Of a stretch of 64,000 nt of DNA, positions 36,345 to 45,598 are shown in pieces; position 1 is the stretch's first letter, and every line of letters begins with the position of its first letter. The translations under genes were made by a program, and so were the position numbers. Where the stretch lies: contig NZ_VOHS01000007.1 of NCBI RefSeq assembly GCF_007896845.1, positions 1 to 64,000 on the forward strand. Direction: 5' to 3'. Source of the DNA: Chitinophaga pinensis. GTDB taxonomy: Bacteria; Bacteroidota; Bacteroidia; Chitinophagales; Chitinophagaceae. A model generated the notes under the pieces. The model worked only from the letters and a program-made list of their open reading frames with translations. It had not been told where the DNA came from and ran no database searches.

Positions 36345-36486
36345 TACTGTATTTCAATATATTATAAAAAGCAAATTACGAATTACAGATTACGTTTTCT
36401 GCATCCATTGGTAATTTAGCTTACCGGAGGATCATGATCCGTAGTCCGCAATTCGTAATTCATTCGTTCTTTATGCTGTCAGCTGA
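36345..36486. promoter_or_regulatory. Structured spacer between SusD and the phosphatase gene
   Basis: An 11-bp inverted repeat (36374-36384 with 36450-36460, AATTACGAATT) encloses the palindrome GGATCATGATCC (36429-36440). Such structures in SusCD operons can set relative expression of downstream enzymes; no direct evidence here. Confidence 0.4.
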
Positions 36487-38001
36487 TTATTCCCAGCCGC
36501 CATTCTGTTTTACAACTCCATTGCTACTGGTCACTTCACTTCTTGGTACAGGCCATACATTGTGAATAGCAGGATTGAAGCTACGTGCAGGCCAGATCTC
36601 AGCACCACCGAAACCGTGTAATGCTTTCGCGTAAGCTGCCTGTGCATCTCCCCAACGTACCAGATCGTAGTGACGGTTTGCCCATTCGCCGGCCAGTTCT
36701 GAACGACGTTGTTTTTTCAGTTCAGTCATGGTAGCGCCGGTTACATCTTTCAGACCAGCACGATGTCTGATCATATTGATTTCCTTATCTGCATTTTTAC
36801 CCTGCATCAGTTCAGCTTCCGCTTTGATCAGCAGTACTTCTGCATAACGCAGCAGTGGCAGGTTCAGGTCAGTAGTAGGATGGTCTCCGTTAGGGCTCAG
36901 GTGCTGGCCCGCAGGATAAGAGAATGGTTCCATGTATTTACGGAACTGATAACCTGACAAGCTGTTGGTAGAAGCATAGGTATTGTCTTCTCCGTAGAAG
37001 GTGAAATGATCACCCGGTTTCAGGATAGTTGCTTCTCTTCTGAGATCGCCTTCCTCATAGGAGTCATAAAGCTCTTTGGTGGGCATATAATAACCCCAGC
37101 CATTGTATTTACCCCAACCTTTGTTTTCCAGCATTACGCCTGGCAGGATGCTACCCCAGCCACCCGGGCCCTGTGAGTTAGAGTATACTGACCAGATATA
37201 TTCGCTGCTCCAGTTGTTAGCGATGGTGAATACGTCTGCAAATTTGTCCAGCAGTTTGTGTTTGCCACTCAGGATGACTGAGTCAGCATATCTTTCTGCA
37301 TTTACATAGTCCTTTTTGTACAGGAACATTTTGCTCAGGAATGCGAAAGCAGCTGTTTTGTGCGGACGACCATAAATATCAGAAGAATAAGTATCGAAAT
37401 AAGGCAGGTGTGCAGCCGCCTGTTTCAATTCCTGTTCAACGTAATCATATACCAGATTTACGTTTGCAGAACGGGGAATTGGTTTGTCACCGGTCAGACT
37501 GTCACGTTTTACGATAGGTACACCGGCACGGGCATCACCATAGGTATAAGCCAGTTCGTAGTACATCAGACCGCTGAGGAAGTACGCTTCACCCAGAATA
37601 CGGTTTTTCAGTTTCTCATCCATTGGGATAGCAGGTACATGCATGATCACATCGTTGGCACGTTTGATCACGATATATCTCATCTTCCATTGTCCTTCTG
37701 TATAAGAGCCACCGATAAAATTGCTGTTGAAGTTCTTGATGTTGTCACCTTCCGCTTTTACACGACCTGTTACCATGTCATCACTGGCGTTGATAAACCA
37801 CCAGTAGCCACGACCGTAGAAGTTTTCATCGTCAAACAGGTTGTACATCGCGTTAGCACCGGAGATAGCGTCGGTTTCAGTCTGCCAGAAGTTACCGGAG
37901 GTAGGCGCACCTTCCGGTGTAATATCCAGCTTTTTGTTACAAGCCGCCAGCAGGGAAATACCTGCGAGGGAGAGGGTAATATTTTTTATGAGTTGCTTCA
38001 T
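36487..38001 (-). CDS. SusD/RagB-family nutrient-binding lipoprotein
   Basis: A protein of 504 residues with a lipoprotein signal (MKQLIKNITLSLAGISLLAA, then Cys21 and NKKLDI). It has the SusD layout: an N-terminal TPR-like region (GNFWQTETDAISGANAMYNL), FLSGLMYYELAYTYGDARAG with the RSANVNLVYDYVEQELKQAA helix, and a C-terminal RagB part (LRYAEVLLIKAEAELMQGKN, ADKEINMIRHRAGL, RRSELAGEWANRHYDLVRWG, IWPVPRSEV-like end at NVWPVPRSEV). It caps the SusC channel at the cell surface and binds the nutrient. Located 22 bases after the SusC gene. Confidence 0.95.
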   Translation of the reverse strand: MKQLIKNITLSLAGISLLAACNKKLDITPEGAPTSGNFWQTETDAISGANAMYNLFDDENFYGRGYWWFINASDDMVTGRVKAEGDNIKNFNSNFIGGSYTEGQWKMRYIVIKRANDVIMHVPAIPMDEKLKNRILGEAYFLSGLMYYELAYTYGDARAGVPIVKRDSLTGDKPIPRSANVNLVYDYVEQELKQAAAHLPYFDTYSSDIYGRPHKTAAFAFLSKMFLYKKDYVNAERYADSVILSGKHKLLDKFADVFTIANNWSSEYIWSVYSNSQGPGGWGSILPGVMLENKGWGKYNGWGYYMPTKELYDSYEEGDLRREATILKPGDHFTFYGEDNTYASTNSLSGYQFRKYMEPFSYPAGQHLSPNGDHPTTDLNLPLLRYAEVLLIKAEAELMQGKNADKEINMIRHRAGLKDVTGATMTELKKQRRSELAGEWANRHYDLVRWGDAQAAYAKALHGFGGAEIWPARSFNPAIHNVWPVPRSEVTSSNGVVKQNGGWE

Positions 38002-38023
38002 TGTAATCGTCAGTTTGTGTTGA

Positions 38024-41000
38024 TTAGAAATTAACGTTCAGACCAATCAGAACATTCTTAGCCTGTGGGTAACGACCTTTATCGATACCTAATTCGTCCA
38101 TACCTACTTCAGGATCGTATCCTTTGTATTTAGTGATGGTGAACAGGTTAGTAGCTGTTACGTACAGTCTTACAGCGCCTACGTGTGCACGGTTGCTCAG
38201 CAATGCAGGCAGTGTATAACCCAGTGTGATGTTTTTGATACGGAGGTAAGAACCGTTTTCGATGTACCAGTCAGATGTGTTACCATAGTTACCGTTTTTG
38301 TCGGTAGAGATGATACGGGTAACGTCGGTGTTGGTGTTGGTAGGTGTCCATGCATCGAGGATGCCGGTCAGCATGTTATAGTTAGTACCGATGCTCGCGT
38401 TCATATTGGTATATTTCAGTGCGTTGAACAGTTTGTTACCCTGTACGCCCTGTGCGAATACGTTCACATCGAAGCCTTTATAAGCAGCATTCAGACTCAG
38501 ACCATAAGAGAAAGAAGGAAATGGGCTACCTACGATTTCTCTGTCATTGTTATTGATCGTACCGTTACCATCTTTATCGATGAATTTACGGTCACCGGGT
38601 TTTGCATTTGGCTGGATCAGCTGACCATCTTTGTTTTTATAATTATCAACCTCTTCCTGTGTCTGGAAGATACCGGCAGTTTTGATCACGTTATATGCAT
38701 AGATCTGATTGCCTACGCGGGTTACGATCGGATTCAGAGTACTACGTACGTTGATGTTGGAAGAAGATACCACTTCGTTTCTGCCATCTTCCAGTTCCAG
38801 CAGCTTGTTGTTCACTTTGGTCAGTGTGGCACCGATACCATATGTGAAGTCTTTACCAGCACGACCGTTATAGTTGATACCGAGTTCGATACCATTATCG
38901 CGGGCTTTACCCATGTTTTTGAACATACCGGTGCTAACACCTGCAGTACTTGGTGGGTCTACCTGCAGGATCATGTTCTCGGTAGTTTTGATGAAATAGT
39001 CAGCAGTAACGGACAGGCTATTTTTGAAGAAGGCGAGGTCAGTACCAACGTTGATCTGACGGGAATCAGCCCATGTCAGGTTCGGGTTAGACAGTGCATC
39101 TTCAGCAAGGCCGGTTGTCTGATTACCATTAGCACCAGTGTAGATATTTACTGATTTCAGGTTGATGTTGATGGCGTTAGCCGGTAAGCTACCGAGGTTA
39201 CCCAGTACACCATAGCTCGCACGCAGTTTTGCGAAGCTCAGTACGGAACTGTTAGGAATAAAATCTTCCTGTGTCAGTACCCAGCCACCAGATACAGAGT
39301 AGTAGTTCTGGTAACGGTTCTGTGGTGCTACGAGTGAGCTGCCATCACGACGACCCAATATGGTGAACAGGTATTTGCCTTTATAGTCATAGTTCACACG
39401 ACCAAGGAATGATTCCAGTGCTGTCTGTGATCTGCCGCTGGATGGTTTTGCCCAGGTACCGGAGTTATCAAAGTAACGATATACGTCTCTTTCATCTCCG
39501 AAGTTGCTTGCAGATACATAGAGATAAGTATTATCGTCGTGCTGATAAGTATAACCGGCAATTGCGTTGATGTTGTGTACGCCGTTGAAAGTTTTGGTGT
39601 ACGTTAATGTCTGCTCTGCCAGCAGGTTGGTACCATTGTTCACTGATTCAGACAGTCCGTTGCTGGTATTGATCTTACCGATCTCCAGTGCGCGGGTAGT
39701 GAATGATTTCTGATCGCTCAGGGATTTTGTGAAAGCAAAGTTGGAACGGAACACGAGATCTTTGGTTACATAGATCTCAGCGTACGGGTTGATATTGATG
39801 TTGGTAGTCGGCGTTTTGTTATCCATTCTTTCCAGAATCGCAACCGGGTTGGCAAGGTCACCATAAGAACCTGCATAATCAACAGGCATACCACTGAAAG
39901 CACCCGTAGGAGTGCGCGGCGCGATATGACGGGGATAACCCAATGCGGTGAAGATGGCACCTGTATAAGGACTGGTTGTGTTAGCACCGTTACCGTTGGT
40001 ATAGGTGAAGGAGAGGTTCTCACCTACTTTCAGCCATGGTTTTACCAGCGCGTCAGAGTTCATACGGAAGGTATAACGCTCTGCCTGTGTATTCAACAGA
40101 ATACCTTCGTTACGACGGTAGCCGAAGCCCATGTAATATCTGCTTTTATCAGTACCACCTTTCACGTTCACATTATAATCGTTGATCTTACCGGTACGGA
40201 AGATCTCGTCCTGCCAGTCAGTACGGGTGATCTGACCATCAGGGTATTTTGTAGCGTTGAAAGCGTCTGCCAGAGGAGTACCAGCAGCAGCATAAGCGAT
40301 GTTTTCTACATCAGCGAATTGTTTTGCGGTGAGTACATCCAGTTTTTTAGCAGCATACTGCCAGCCCATTTTAGCATCGAGGGATACGCTTGCAGCACCT
40401 TCTTTACCTTTTTTAGTAGTAATGAGGATCACACCACCGGAAGCTCTTGCACCATAGATGGCAGCAGCCGCATCTTTCAATACGTTGATAGACTCGATAT
40501 CATTCGGGTTGATCGGACCACCGGTGTAGATAGAACCATCTACGATCGTCAGTGCAGACTCACCGTTGATACCACCCATACCACGGATATATACTTTTGG
40601 AGAAGAGGTAGGATCACCACCATTGTTCTGCACGGTTACACCCGGTGCTTTACCTTGTAAAGCTTCGTTTGCATCACCGAGGGAACGTGAGTTCAGTTTA
40701 TCCAGCTGTACGTCAGCAATAGCGCCGGATACAGTGCTTTTACGCTGTGTACCATAACCTACTACTACCAGTTGGTTCAGGTTAAGACTGTTTTCAACCA
40801 GCACGATCTGAAAGCTATGTTGATTACCAACAACGATTTCCTGTGTTTTAAAACCGATCATGCTGACAACCAGTACCAGATTATTGACCGGTTGTGCAAC
40901 TGACAGTTTGAACTGACCGGCAGCGTCTGTACCAGTACCGTTGGAGGTGCCTTTTACCATTACAGTAGCACCGATCAGCGGACCGTTCTTATCAGATACG

Positions 41001-41416
41001 GAACCGATCAGGGTTACTTTTTCCTGTGCCTGTTGAGTGGCCACACTGATTGTTTGAGCAGCCGCGCTGTCATAGATCAATACGGTATTATATTTTTCTT
41101 CGAATTTCAGAGAGGATTGACTTAACAGATCCTGAAGGATACTGATAACAGACTTTTTCTGATAAGTTTCTGCGTGTACCTGTACTTTCTGGAGCGCAGC
41201 TTCGTCATAAGCGAGACTGATCTGTGCAGTTGATTCCAGTTGTTTCAGTGCCGCAGAGAGGCTACCTTGTTTCACCTGAAAACGTTGCAGGATTTTCTGT
41301 AATGCCTGAGAACCTGTTGGCAGGGCGAAGGAGGTAGATGCCAGCACGAGCATCGACAGTCCCGTGAGGAATACTGAGCGAAGTCGTGAAGAGAAATGTA
41401 GTTTGTCTTTTTGCAT
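38024..41416 (-). CDS. SusC/RagA-family TonB-dependent transducer
   Basis: A protein of 1130 residues. A signal peptide is followed by an STN domain (about 45-120; FQVKQGSLSAALKQLESTAQ), a carboxypeptidase-regulatory-like domain (LIGSVSDKNGPLIGATVMVK), the plug starting LNQLVVVGYGTQRKSTVSGA with the SusC mark IRGMGGINGESALTIVDGS, and a 22-strand barrel ending in ...YPQAKNVLIGLNVNF with the C-terminal aromatic. The STN domain is the feature that signals to FecR, and a FecR and sigma gene lie directly upstream. It imports a substrate bound by the SusD partner, using TonB energy. Confidence 0.95.
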   Translation of the reverse strand: MQKDKLHFSSRLRSVFLTGLSMLVLASTSFALPTGSQALQKILQRFQVKQGSLSAALKQLESTAQISLAYDEAALQKVQVHAETYQKKSVISILQDLLSQSSLKFEEKYNTVLIYDSAAAQTISVATQQAQEKVTLIGSVSDKNGPLIGATVMVKGTSNGTGTDAAGQFKLSVAQPVNNLVLVVSMIGFKTQEIVVGNQHSFQIVLVENSLNLNQLVVVGYGTQRKSTVSGAIADVQLDKLNSRSLGDANEALQGKAPGVTVQNNGGDPTSSPKVYIRGMGGINGESALTIVDGSIYTGGPINPNDIESINVLKDAAAAIYGARASGGVILITTKKGKEGAASVSLDAKMGWQYAAKKLDVLTAKQFADVENIAYAAAGTPLADAFNATKYPDGQITRTDWQDEIFRTGKINDYNVNVKGGTDKSRYYMGFGYRRNEGILLNTQAERYTFRMNSDALVKPWLKVGENLSFTYTNGNGANTTSPYTGAIFTALGYPRHIAPRTPTGAFSGMPVDYAGSYGDLANPVAILERMDNKTPTTNININPYAEIYVTKDLVFRSNFAFTKSLSDQKSFTTRALEIGKINTSNGLSESVNNGTNLLAEQTLTYTKTFNGVHNINAIAGYTYQHDDNTYLYVSASNFGDERDVYRYFDNSGTWAKPSSGRSQTALESFLGRVNYDYKGKYLFTILGRRDGSSLVAPQNRYQNYYSVSGGWVLTQEDFIPNSSVLSFAKLRASYGVLGNLGSLPANAININLKSVNIYTGANGNQTTGLAEDALSNPNLTWADSRQINVGTDLAFFKNSLSVTADYFIKTTENMILQVDPPSTAGVSTGMFKNMGKARDNGIELGINYNGRAGKDFTYGIGATLTKVNNKLLELEDGRNEVVSSSNINVRSTLNPIVTRVGNQIYAYNVIKTAGIFQTQEEVDNYKNKDGQLIQPNAKPGDRKFIDKDGNGTINNNDREIVGSPFPSFSYGLSLNAAYKGFDVNVFAQGVQGNKLFNALKYTNMNASIGTNYNMLTGILDAWTPTNTNTDVTRIISTDKNGNYGNTSDWYIENGSYLRIKNITLGYTLPALLSNRAHVGAVRLYVTATNLFTITKYKGYDPEVGMDELGIDKGRYPQAKNVLIGLNVNF

Positions 41417-41485
41417 ATATGTCTGTGTTAAGGTAAAGGCAATAGTATGTCAGGCCCTTTTTTGAAAGGACGCCCTATGGAGGAG

Positions 41486-41606
41486 TTAAGAATCAGGAAT
41501 TAAAAATTAAGCATTGACTGGTATGATGATTAGAATTGGTGCTTCCTTTTGTGCGCCTAAAGCGGTTAAAAACTGCAATTCTTAATTCTTAATTGATAAT
41601 TCTTAA
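41486..41606. repeat. Imperfect long inverted repeat between FecR and SusC genes
   Basis: The segment 41486-41511 pairs with 41581-41606 over about 26 positions with roughly five mismatches (TTAAGAAT..AATTAAG against CTTAATT..ATTCTTAA). The second arm covers the FecR stop at 41603. It may be an mRNA hairpin that separates FecR from SusC expression, or only the A/T repeats often seen in such spacers. Confidence 0.4.
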
Positions 41607-42559
41607 TTGACTATAAGTTGTTTGTCTTGCATTGTAAATTGAATTTTTGGTCTGTAACTGATTTTCTCGACAATGTCCAGGACTTCCTGCAAGGTCATTG
41701 TAGCAGGGATGTGTAAATTGTAATTGCCCTGTTCTGTATTCAATGCGGTGGTAGCTGTAATGCCGTATTGGTTTTTTATGGTCAGTAATAATTCCTGCAA
41801 AGTTGCATTGCGCAGGATGATCTCTCCTTTTGTCCATGCCAGCAGATCGGTTGCTGCGATGCTGTCTTTTTCAATTGATTGTTCCCGGAATGTGAGTCGC
41901 TGCGATGGTCCGAGTACTGCTTTGGCGATGCCTTTTTGTTCTACCTGTACTTTACCGGTAGCGACTGCTATCCGCGAGATGTGCATGCTTTTGCTGGCTT
42001 CTACTGTAAAGGAGGTACCGAGTACTGTGGTACGGACACCGCTGTTGTCTTCTACGCTGAAGGGGCGTGTATCTTTAACGACGTCGAAGAAGGCTTTTCC
42101 TTCTCTTATTTTTACGGGTCTTGCGTCATCAGGAAAATGCGCAGGATATTCGATTGTGCTGTAAGGACCAACTACGGCTACTGATTGATCCGGTAATACT
42201 ATTTTCTGTAATTGTCCACTGTTATTTTTCACTGTCTGCCATGCTAAGCCAGTTTGTGCTAATCGCTGGTTACGATTGAAAAACCTTTGTACAAAGTATC
42301 CTGAGATGACGAGGGGGACTATTACGGCGGCTACTCTGGCAATACGCAGACCAATGCGGCGGTAGCGGTTGACAGTCTTCGGCCATATCTGCTCCTGCAT
42401 GTTCATTTTGATCGTTTGCATTTCATCAGCAGATAATGCCGGCAGAGTGTCTGCTGCATCCAGTGCGTCCAGCCATTTGTACAGCAGTGCCTCTTCTTCG
42501 GGAGAGCAGGCGCCTTGCCGGAATTTTTCCAATAGTAATAATAATGTCCCTTTGTCCAA
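41603..42559 (-). CDS. FecR-family anti-sigma factor of the SusCD locus
   Basis: A protein of 318 residues. A cytoplasmic N terminus with the usual EEEALLYKWLDAL motif, a single membrane helix at about 71-91 (LRIARVAAVIVPLVISGYFV), a FecR domain (QKIVLPDQSVAVVGPYSTIE, VKIREGKAFFDVVKDTRPFS, TTVLGTSFTVEASKS) and a C-terminal DUF4974-like domain (LRNATLQELLLTIKNQYGIT, MTLQEVLDIVEKISYRPKI). It should relay the signal from the STN-type SusC to the sigma factor at 42889. The order sigma, FecR, SusC, SusD is the standard one for such trans-envelope switches. Confidence 0.93.
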   Translation of the reverse strand: MDKGTLLLLLEKFRQGACSPEEEALLYKWLDALDAADTLPALSADEMQTIKMNMQEQIWPKTVNRYRRIGLRIARVAAVIVPLVISGYFVQRFFNRNQRLAQTGLAWQTVKNNSGQLQKIVLPDQSVAVVGPYSTIEYPAHFPDDARPVKIREGKAFFDVVKDTRPFSVEDNSGVRTTVLGTSFTVEASKSMHISRIAVATGKVQVEQKGIAKAVLGPSQRLTFREQSIEKDSIAATDLLAWTKGEIILRNATLQELLLTIKNQYGITATTALNTEQGNYNLHIPATMTLQEVLDIVEKISYRPKIQFTMQDKQLIVN

Positions 42560-42888
42560 ACTGTTCTGTGGTTTGATAGTAAGACACGGGTAATGAATGG
42601 AATAACTATCGCAAAATTTGGCTTAACAATTTGGTAACGTTGGAAGGAATCAGGAATTATCATGCAGGGGAGAGTTGTGGGGGGATAGATGAGTACATAC
42701 AGTGATAGTCAGGATAGTCAGGATAGCCAGATGAATTGTTGAATGAGAAAATAGAAATGTGAGAGGTTACAATCGGAATTATATAAAGCAGGCAAGTGAA
42801 TAAATACTTTGTTAACCAACACTATAATCCGACCGGCATCAATATTTTATTGAAGCATATATCGTAAGGAAGTCTAATCAATTGCTTA
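42560..42888. other. Sigma-FecR spacer with a triple 9-base direct repeat
   Basis: This 329-base spacer is unusually long for a sigma/FecR pair. It holds three adjacent 9-base direct repeats at 42704-42730 (GATAGTCAG, GATAGTCAG, GATAGCCAG) and no gene. It probably carries the promoter of FecR-SusC-SusD. Confidence 0.5.
42704..42730. repeat. Three 9-base direct repeats
   Basis: GATAGTCAG occurs twice back to back and a third time with one change (GATAGCCAG). It lies about 150 bases upstream of the FecR start at 42559. A regulator binding site is possible; chance slippage is the alternative. Confidence 0.6.
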
Positions 42889-43440
42889 CTATCCAATACT
42901 TGTTTTCAGGCGTTGTATTGCAGTGCTGATCTGGTTTCTGATTGTTTGTGGAGAGGTGCCCAGTTTACAGGCGATCTCGGCAACCGAGAGATCTTCTATA
43001 CGGTGCAGGTAGAAGACATCTTTCATTTTTCCGGGGAGGCGGTTAATGGACTGTAATAATTGTTGTTCTGTTTCTTTGAGGTGTAACGGTTCTGCGGAAG
43101 AAGGGGAATTGGTGTCAATAACCTGCGTGAAGAGGTCCACATGTTTCTGATAGACATGTTCATCACGGAGGGCATTCAGTAATCTGTTTTTAAGCGCGCT
43201 GCGCAGATATGGCAGGATGGCAGTAACATCGGGAAGGCTGTCACGTTTTTCCCAGATATGTATAAAGAGGCTTTGTACACTATCCTGGGCCAGAGAGTGG
43301 TCGATAGTAATACGACTGGCATAGGTGAACAAGGGCTCCCAGCATTCTTCGAACAGCTGGCGGAAGGCGTTTTCATTGCCTTGCCTGATAGCACTCCATA
43401 AAGTGTATTGACCTTCTTGTGGCATATTGTACAGTGGCAC
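42889..43440 (-). CDS. ECF RNA polymerase sigma factor of the SusCD locus
   Basis: A protein of 183 residues (MPLYNMPQEGQYTLWSAIRQ). Region 2: AFRQLFEECWEPLFTYASRI and DSVQSLFIHIWEKRDSLPDV. Region 4: LPGKMKDVFYLHRIEDLSVA, EIACKLGTSPQTIRNQISTA. It belongs to the FecI-like group and is the first gene of the locus that runs through FecR, SusC, SusD and the phosphatase fusion, which it presumably switches on when substrate is bound. Confidence 0.92.
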   Translation of the reverse strand: MPLYNMPQEGQYTLWSAIRQGNENAFRQLFEECWEPLFTYASRITIDHSLAQDSVQSLFIHIWEKRDSLPDVTAILPYLRSALKNRLLNALRDEHVYQKHVDLFTQVIDTNSPSSAEPLHLKETEQQLLQSINRLPGKMKDVFYLHRIEDLSVAEIACKLGTSPQTIRNQISTAIQRLKTSIG

Positions 43441-43511
43441 AAAGTTATTAGTTGTTACGAACTGCTGTATCTGCCGTGAATTATGAAATTGTTAAGCAGC
43501 GGGAAATAAAA

Positions 43512-43536
43512 AGTCCCGGGTGAGTTACCCGGGACT
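43512..43536 (-). terminator. Hairpin terminator after dnaA
   Basis: A perfect 10-bp GC-rich stem (AGTCCCGGGT / ACCCGGGACT) with a five-base loop. On the minus strand it is followed by TTTTTATTTCCC, 28 bases after the dnaA stop. Confidence 0.85.
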
Positions 43537-43563
43537 AAGAGCTTGATTGTATAGGGGGCATCT

Positions 43564-44997
43564 TTACATGGCAGCCAGCTGAACTTTCTGTTGCAGTTCA
43601 ATGACATTATCGCGAAATGCGTTATCTGTATCCATCAGATCTTTTACTGTCTGGCAGGAGTGGATCACGGTAGTGTGGTCACGTCCGCCAAAATGTTCTC
43701 CGATGGTTTTCAGTGAATTCTTTGTAAATGATTTTGCCAGATACATGGTGATTTGTCTGGCTTGTACAATTTCACGTTTACGTGTTTTCTGCAATAGCTT
43801 ATCATAAGGCACATCGAAGTATTCGCATACCATTTTCTGGATGCTTTCGATAGTGATTTCTTTTGATGAAGTTTTTACAAAAGACTTCAGTACACGTTTA
43901 GCCAGTTCCAGGTCAATTTCTTTTCTGTTAAGAGAAGATTGCGCAAGGAGAGAGATGAGTGCACCTTCCAGTTCACGTACGTTGCTCTGAATATTATAAG
44001 CAACATATTTCACTACTTCTTTTGGCATTTCCAGACCATCGTTACGCATTTTCATCTCAAGGATTTCCATACGTGTTTCGAAGTCCGGCATCTGCATGTC
44101 AGCACTGAGGCCCCAGCGGAAGCGGCTCAGTAATCTTTCCTGCAAACCATCGAGGTCTTTAGGTGGTTTATCTGAAGTTAAGATCAGTTGCTTACCGGAT
44201 TGATGCAGGTGGTTGAAGATAGCAAAGAATGCATCCTGAGTTTTTTCTGCACGCGCAAAAAATTGTATATCATCTACGATCAATACATCAATTAACTGAT
44301 AGAAGTGAATAAAGTCATTGATGATACTATTCTTCGAGTGATCGATGAACTGATTGATGAATTTTTCTGCGCTCACATATAACACCGCTTTGTTCGGATG
44401 TATACGTTTAACCTCATTACCGATCGCTTGTGCAAGGTGTGTTTTACCGAGACCTACAGCGCCATATATAACCAGTGGGTTAAAGGAAGTACCACCCGGT
44501 TTTTCAGACACAGTTTTACCTGCCCTGCGAGCTACACGGTTGCAATCACCTTCAATATAAGATTCAAAAGTGTAGTGAGGATTCAGCTGTGAATCGATCT
44601 GTACACGTTTGATTCCCGGTATTACAAACGGATTCTTTACAGGATTCTGTATAGTTAACGGAAAATCTACTTCGCTGTCCTTCTTACTCTTGGTAAACTG
44701 CCCTGGCATGTTTACAGTTTTTGGATGCTGATGAGGTGTGCCGTTTTCCACTACAATACGATACTCAAGCCTTGCGTCTTTTCCCAGTTCGCGTTTGATT
44801 GTCTTACCCAATAGTCCCACATAATGTTCTTCAAGGTATTCGTAAAAGAATTGGCTTGGTACCTGAATGGTTAAAACATTGTTTTCAAGTTGGATGGGTT
44901 TAATCGGTTCGAACCAGGTTTTAAATGGTTGCCATTCCACAATATCCCTAATTATATTAAGACACCTTTCCCAAACTTGTTCGCAAGTTTTATTCAT
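43564..44997 (-). CDS. dnaA: Chromosomal replication initiator DnaA
   Basis: A protein of 477 residues. Domain I (1-80) has WQPFKTWFEPIKPIQLENNV. Domain III is the AAA+ ATPase: NPLVIYGAVGLGKTHLAQAI (Walker A), VLIVDDIQFFARAEKTQDAF (Walker B and sensor), LQERLLSRFRWGLSADMQMP. Domain IV carries the DNA-binding signature GGRDHTTVIHSCQTVKDLMD. It binds DnaA boxes at oriC and opens the origin. It is divergent from the DUF3127 gene across a 600-base A/T-rich region in which I find no perfect DnaA box, so this is not shown to be the origin. Confidence 0.98.
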   Translation of the reverse strand: MNKTCEQVWERCLNIIRDIVEWQPFKTWFEPIKPIQLENNVLTIQVPSQFFYEYLEEHYVGLLGKTIKRELGKDARLEYRIVVENGTPHQHPKTVNMPGQFTKSKKDSEVDFPLTIQNPVKNPFVIPGIKRVQIDSQLNPHYTFESYIEGDCNRVARRAGKTVSEKPGGTSFNPLVIYGAVGLGKTHLAQAIGNEVKRIHPNKAVLYVSAEKFINQFIDHSKNSIINDFIHFYQLIDVLIVDDIQFFARAEKTQDAFFAIFNHLHQSGKQLILTSDKPPKDLDGLQERLLSRFRWGLSADMQMPDFETRMEILEMKMRNDGLEMPKEVVKYVAYNIQSNVRELEGALISLLAQSSLNRKEIDLELAKRVLKSFVKTSSKEITIESIQKMVCEYFDVPYDKLLQKTRKREIVQARQITMYLAKSFTKNSLKTIGEHFGGRDHTTVIHSCQTVKDLMDTDNAFRDNVIELQQKVQLAAM

Positions 44998-45598
44998 TGA
45001 GCTAATGTAAATTAATGTTGTTCTTAAATTAAGGATTGTTCTCGAATTGTAAATCTAACCAACGTGGGGGGTTGATAGATTTTCAGACAGGACGACGAAT
45101 ATCAGTAGAAAATGTTGAAAAAAAAATTTATCTCCCCTTGTTTTTATTTCACTGATAACAGTTTGTCGCCTGTTTTTTTTTGCTGTTTTTATTCTCTTTT
45201 AAGCGCTTGTTTTTCTGCTTTTATAATATGATGAAAGCCAGTACTGCACTGCTTTGATAGACAGGCCTTTCCTGTTGACATTAACTTGTTTGTCATAGAT
45301 ATGTGTACTTACTGATAAAATACTATTGTATGCAAATTCAAGTGCTCATCTGATCACCTTTTGTGATCGTTTTCTGATCTTCCGGAATGTTGATAATTTC
45401 ATCGCGGGGGTGCAAAACTATGTTAGTAATTGCATTTAAAAAAATGTCCTTTAGGTTAGCAAATACCATGCAAAATTATTATATACGCGCCCGTGCGTTA
45501 ACGTGCCCCTGTTTATAACTGCCTGTTTTAAATTTTATTGTATCGGATTGCTGCTAAAAAACCTATCTTTGGCCCTCTGAACAGCTAAAAATTTTTAT
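44998..45598. other. A/T-rich dnaA upstream region
   Basis: No gene. There are long T and A runs around 45115-45215. One near match to a DnaA box lies at 45388-45396 (TGTTGATAA, one base off TGTGGATAA); I found no exact box. The right end carries the promoter of the DUF3127 gene. It also holds the dnaA promoter, which I could not place. Confidence 0.5.
45538..45571 (+). promoter_or_regulatory. Bacteroidetes-type promoter of the DUF3127 gene
   Basis: TTG at 45538-45540, a 23-base spacer and TATCTTTG at 45564-45571 match the TTG / TAnnTTTG housekeeping consensus. The start codon follows at 45599. Confidence 0.6.

Noticed and set aside
36345..36486. Riboswitch between SusD and the phosphatase gene
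   Set aside because: There is an inverted repeat and a palindrome, but no known riboswitch core; listed only as a structured spacer.
38183..39154. Long plus-strand open frame (323 codons)
   Set aside because: Antisense to the SusC gene; it mirrors the codon pattern of that gene and has no protein-like domain order.
42704..42730. CRISPR-like repeats
   Set aside because: Three 9-base units without spacers are far too short, and no cas genes are present.
44998..45598. Possible replication origin next to dnaA
   Set aside because: A/T-rich, but only one near-match DnaA box and no cluster. In Bacteroidetes dnaA need not lie at oriC. GC-skew over the chromosome would decide.
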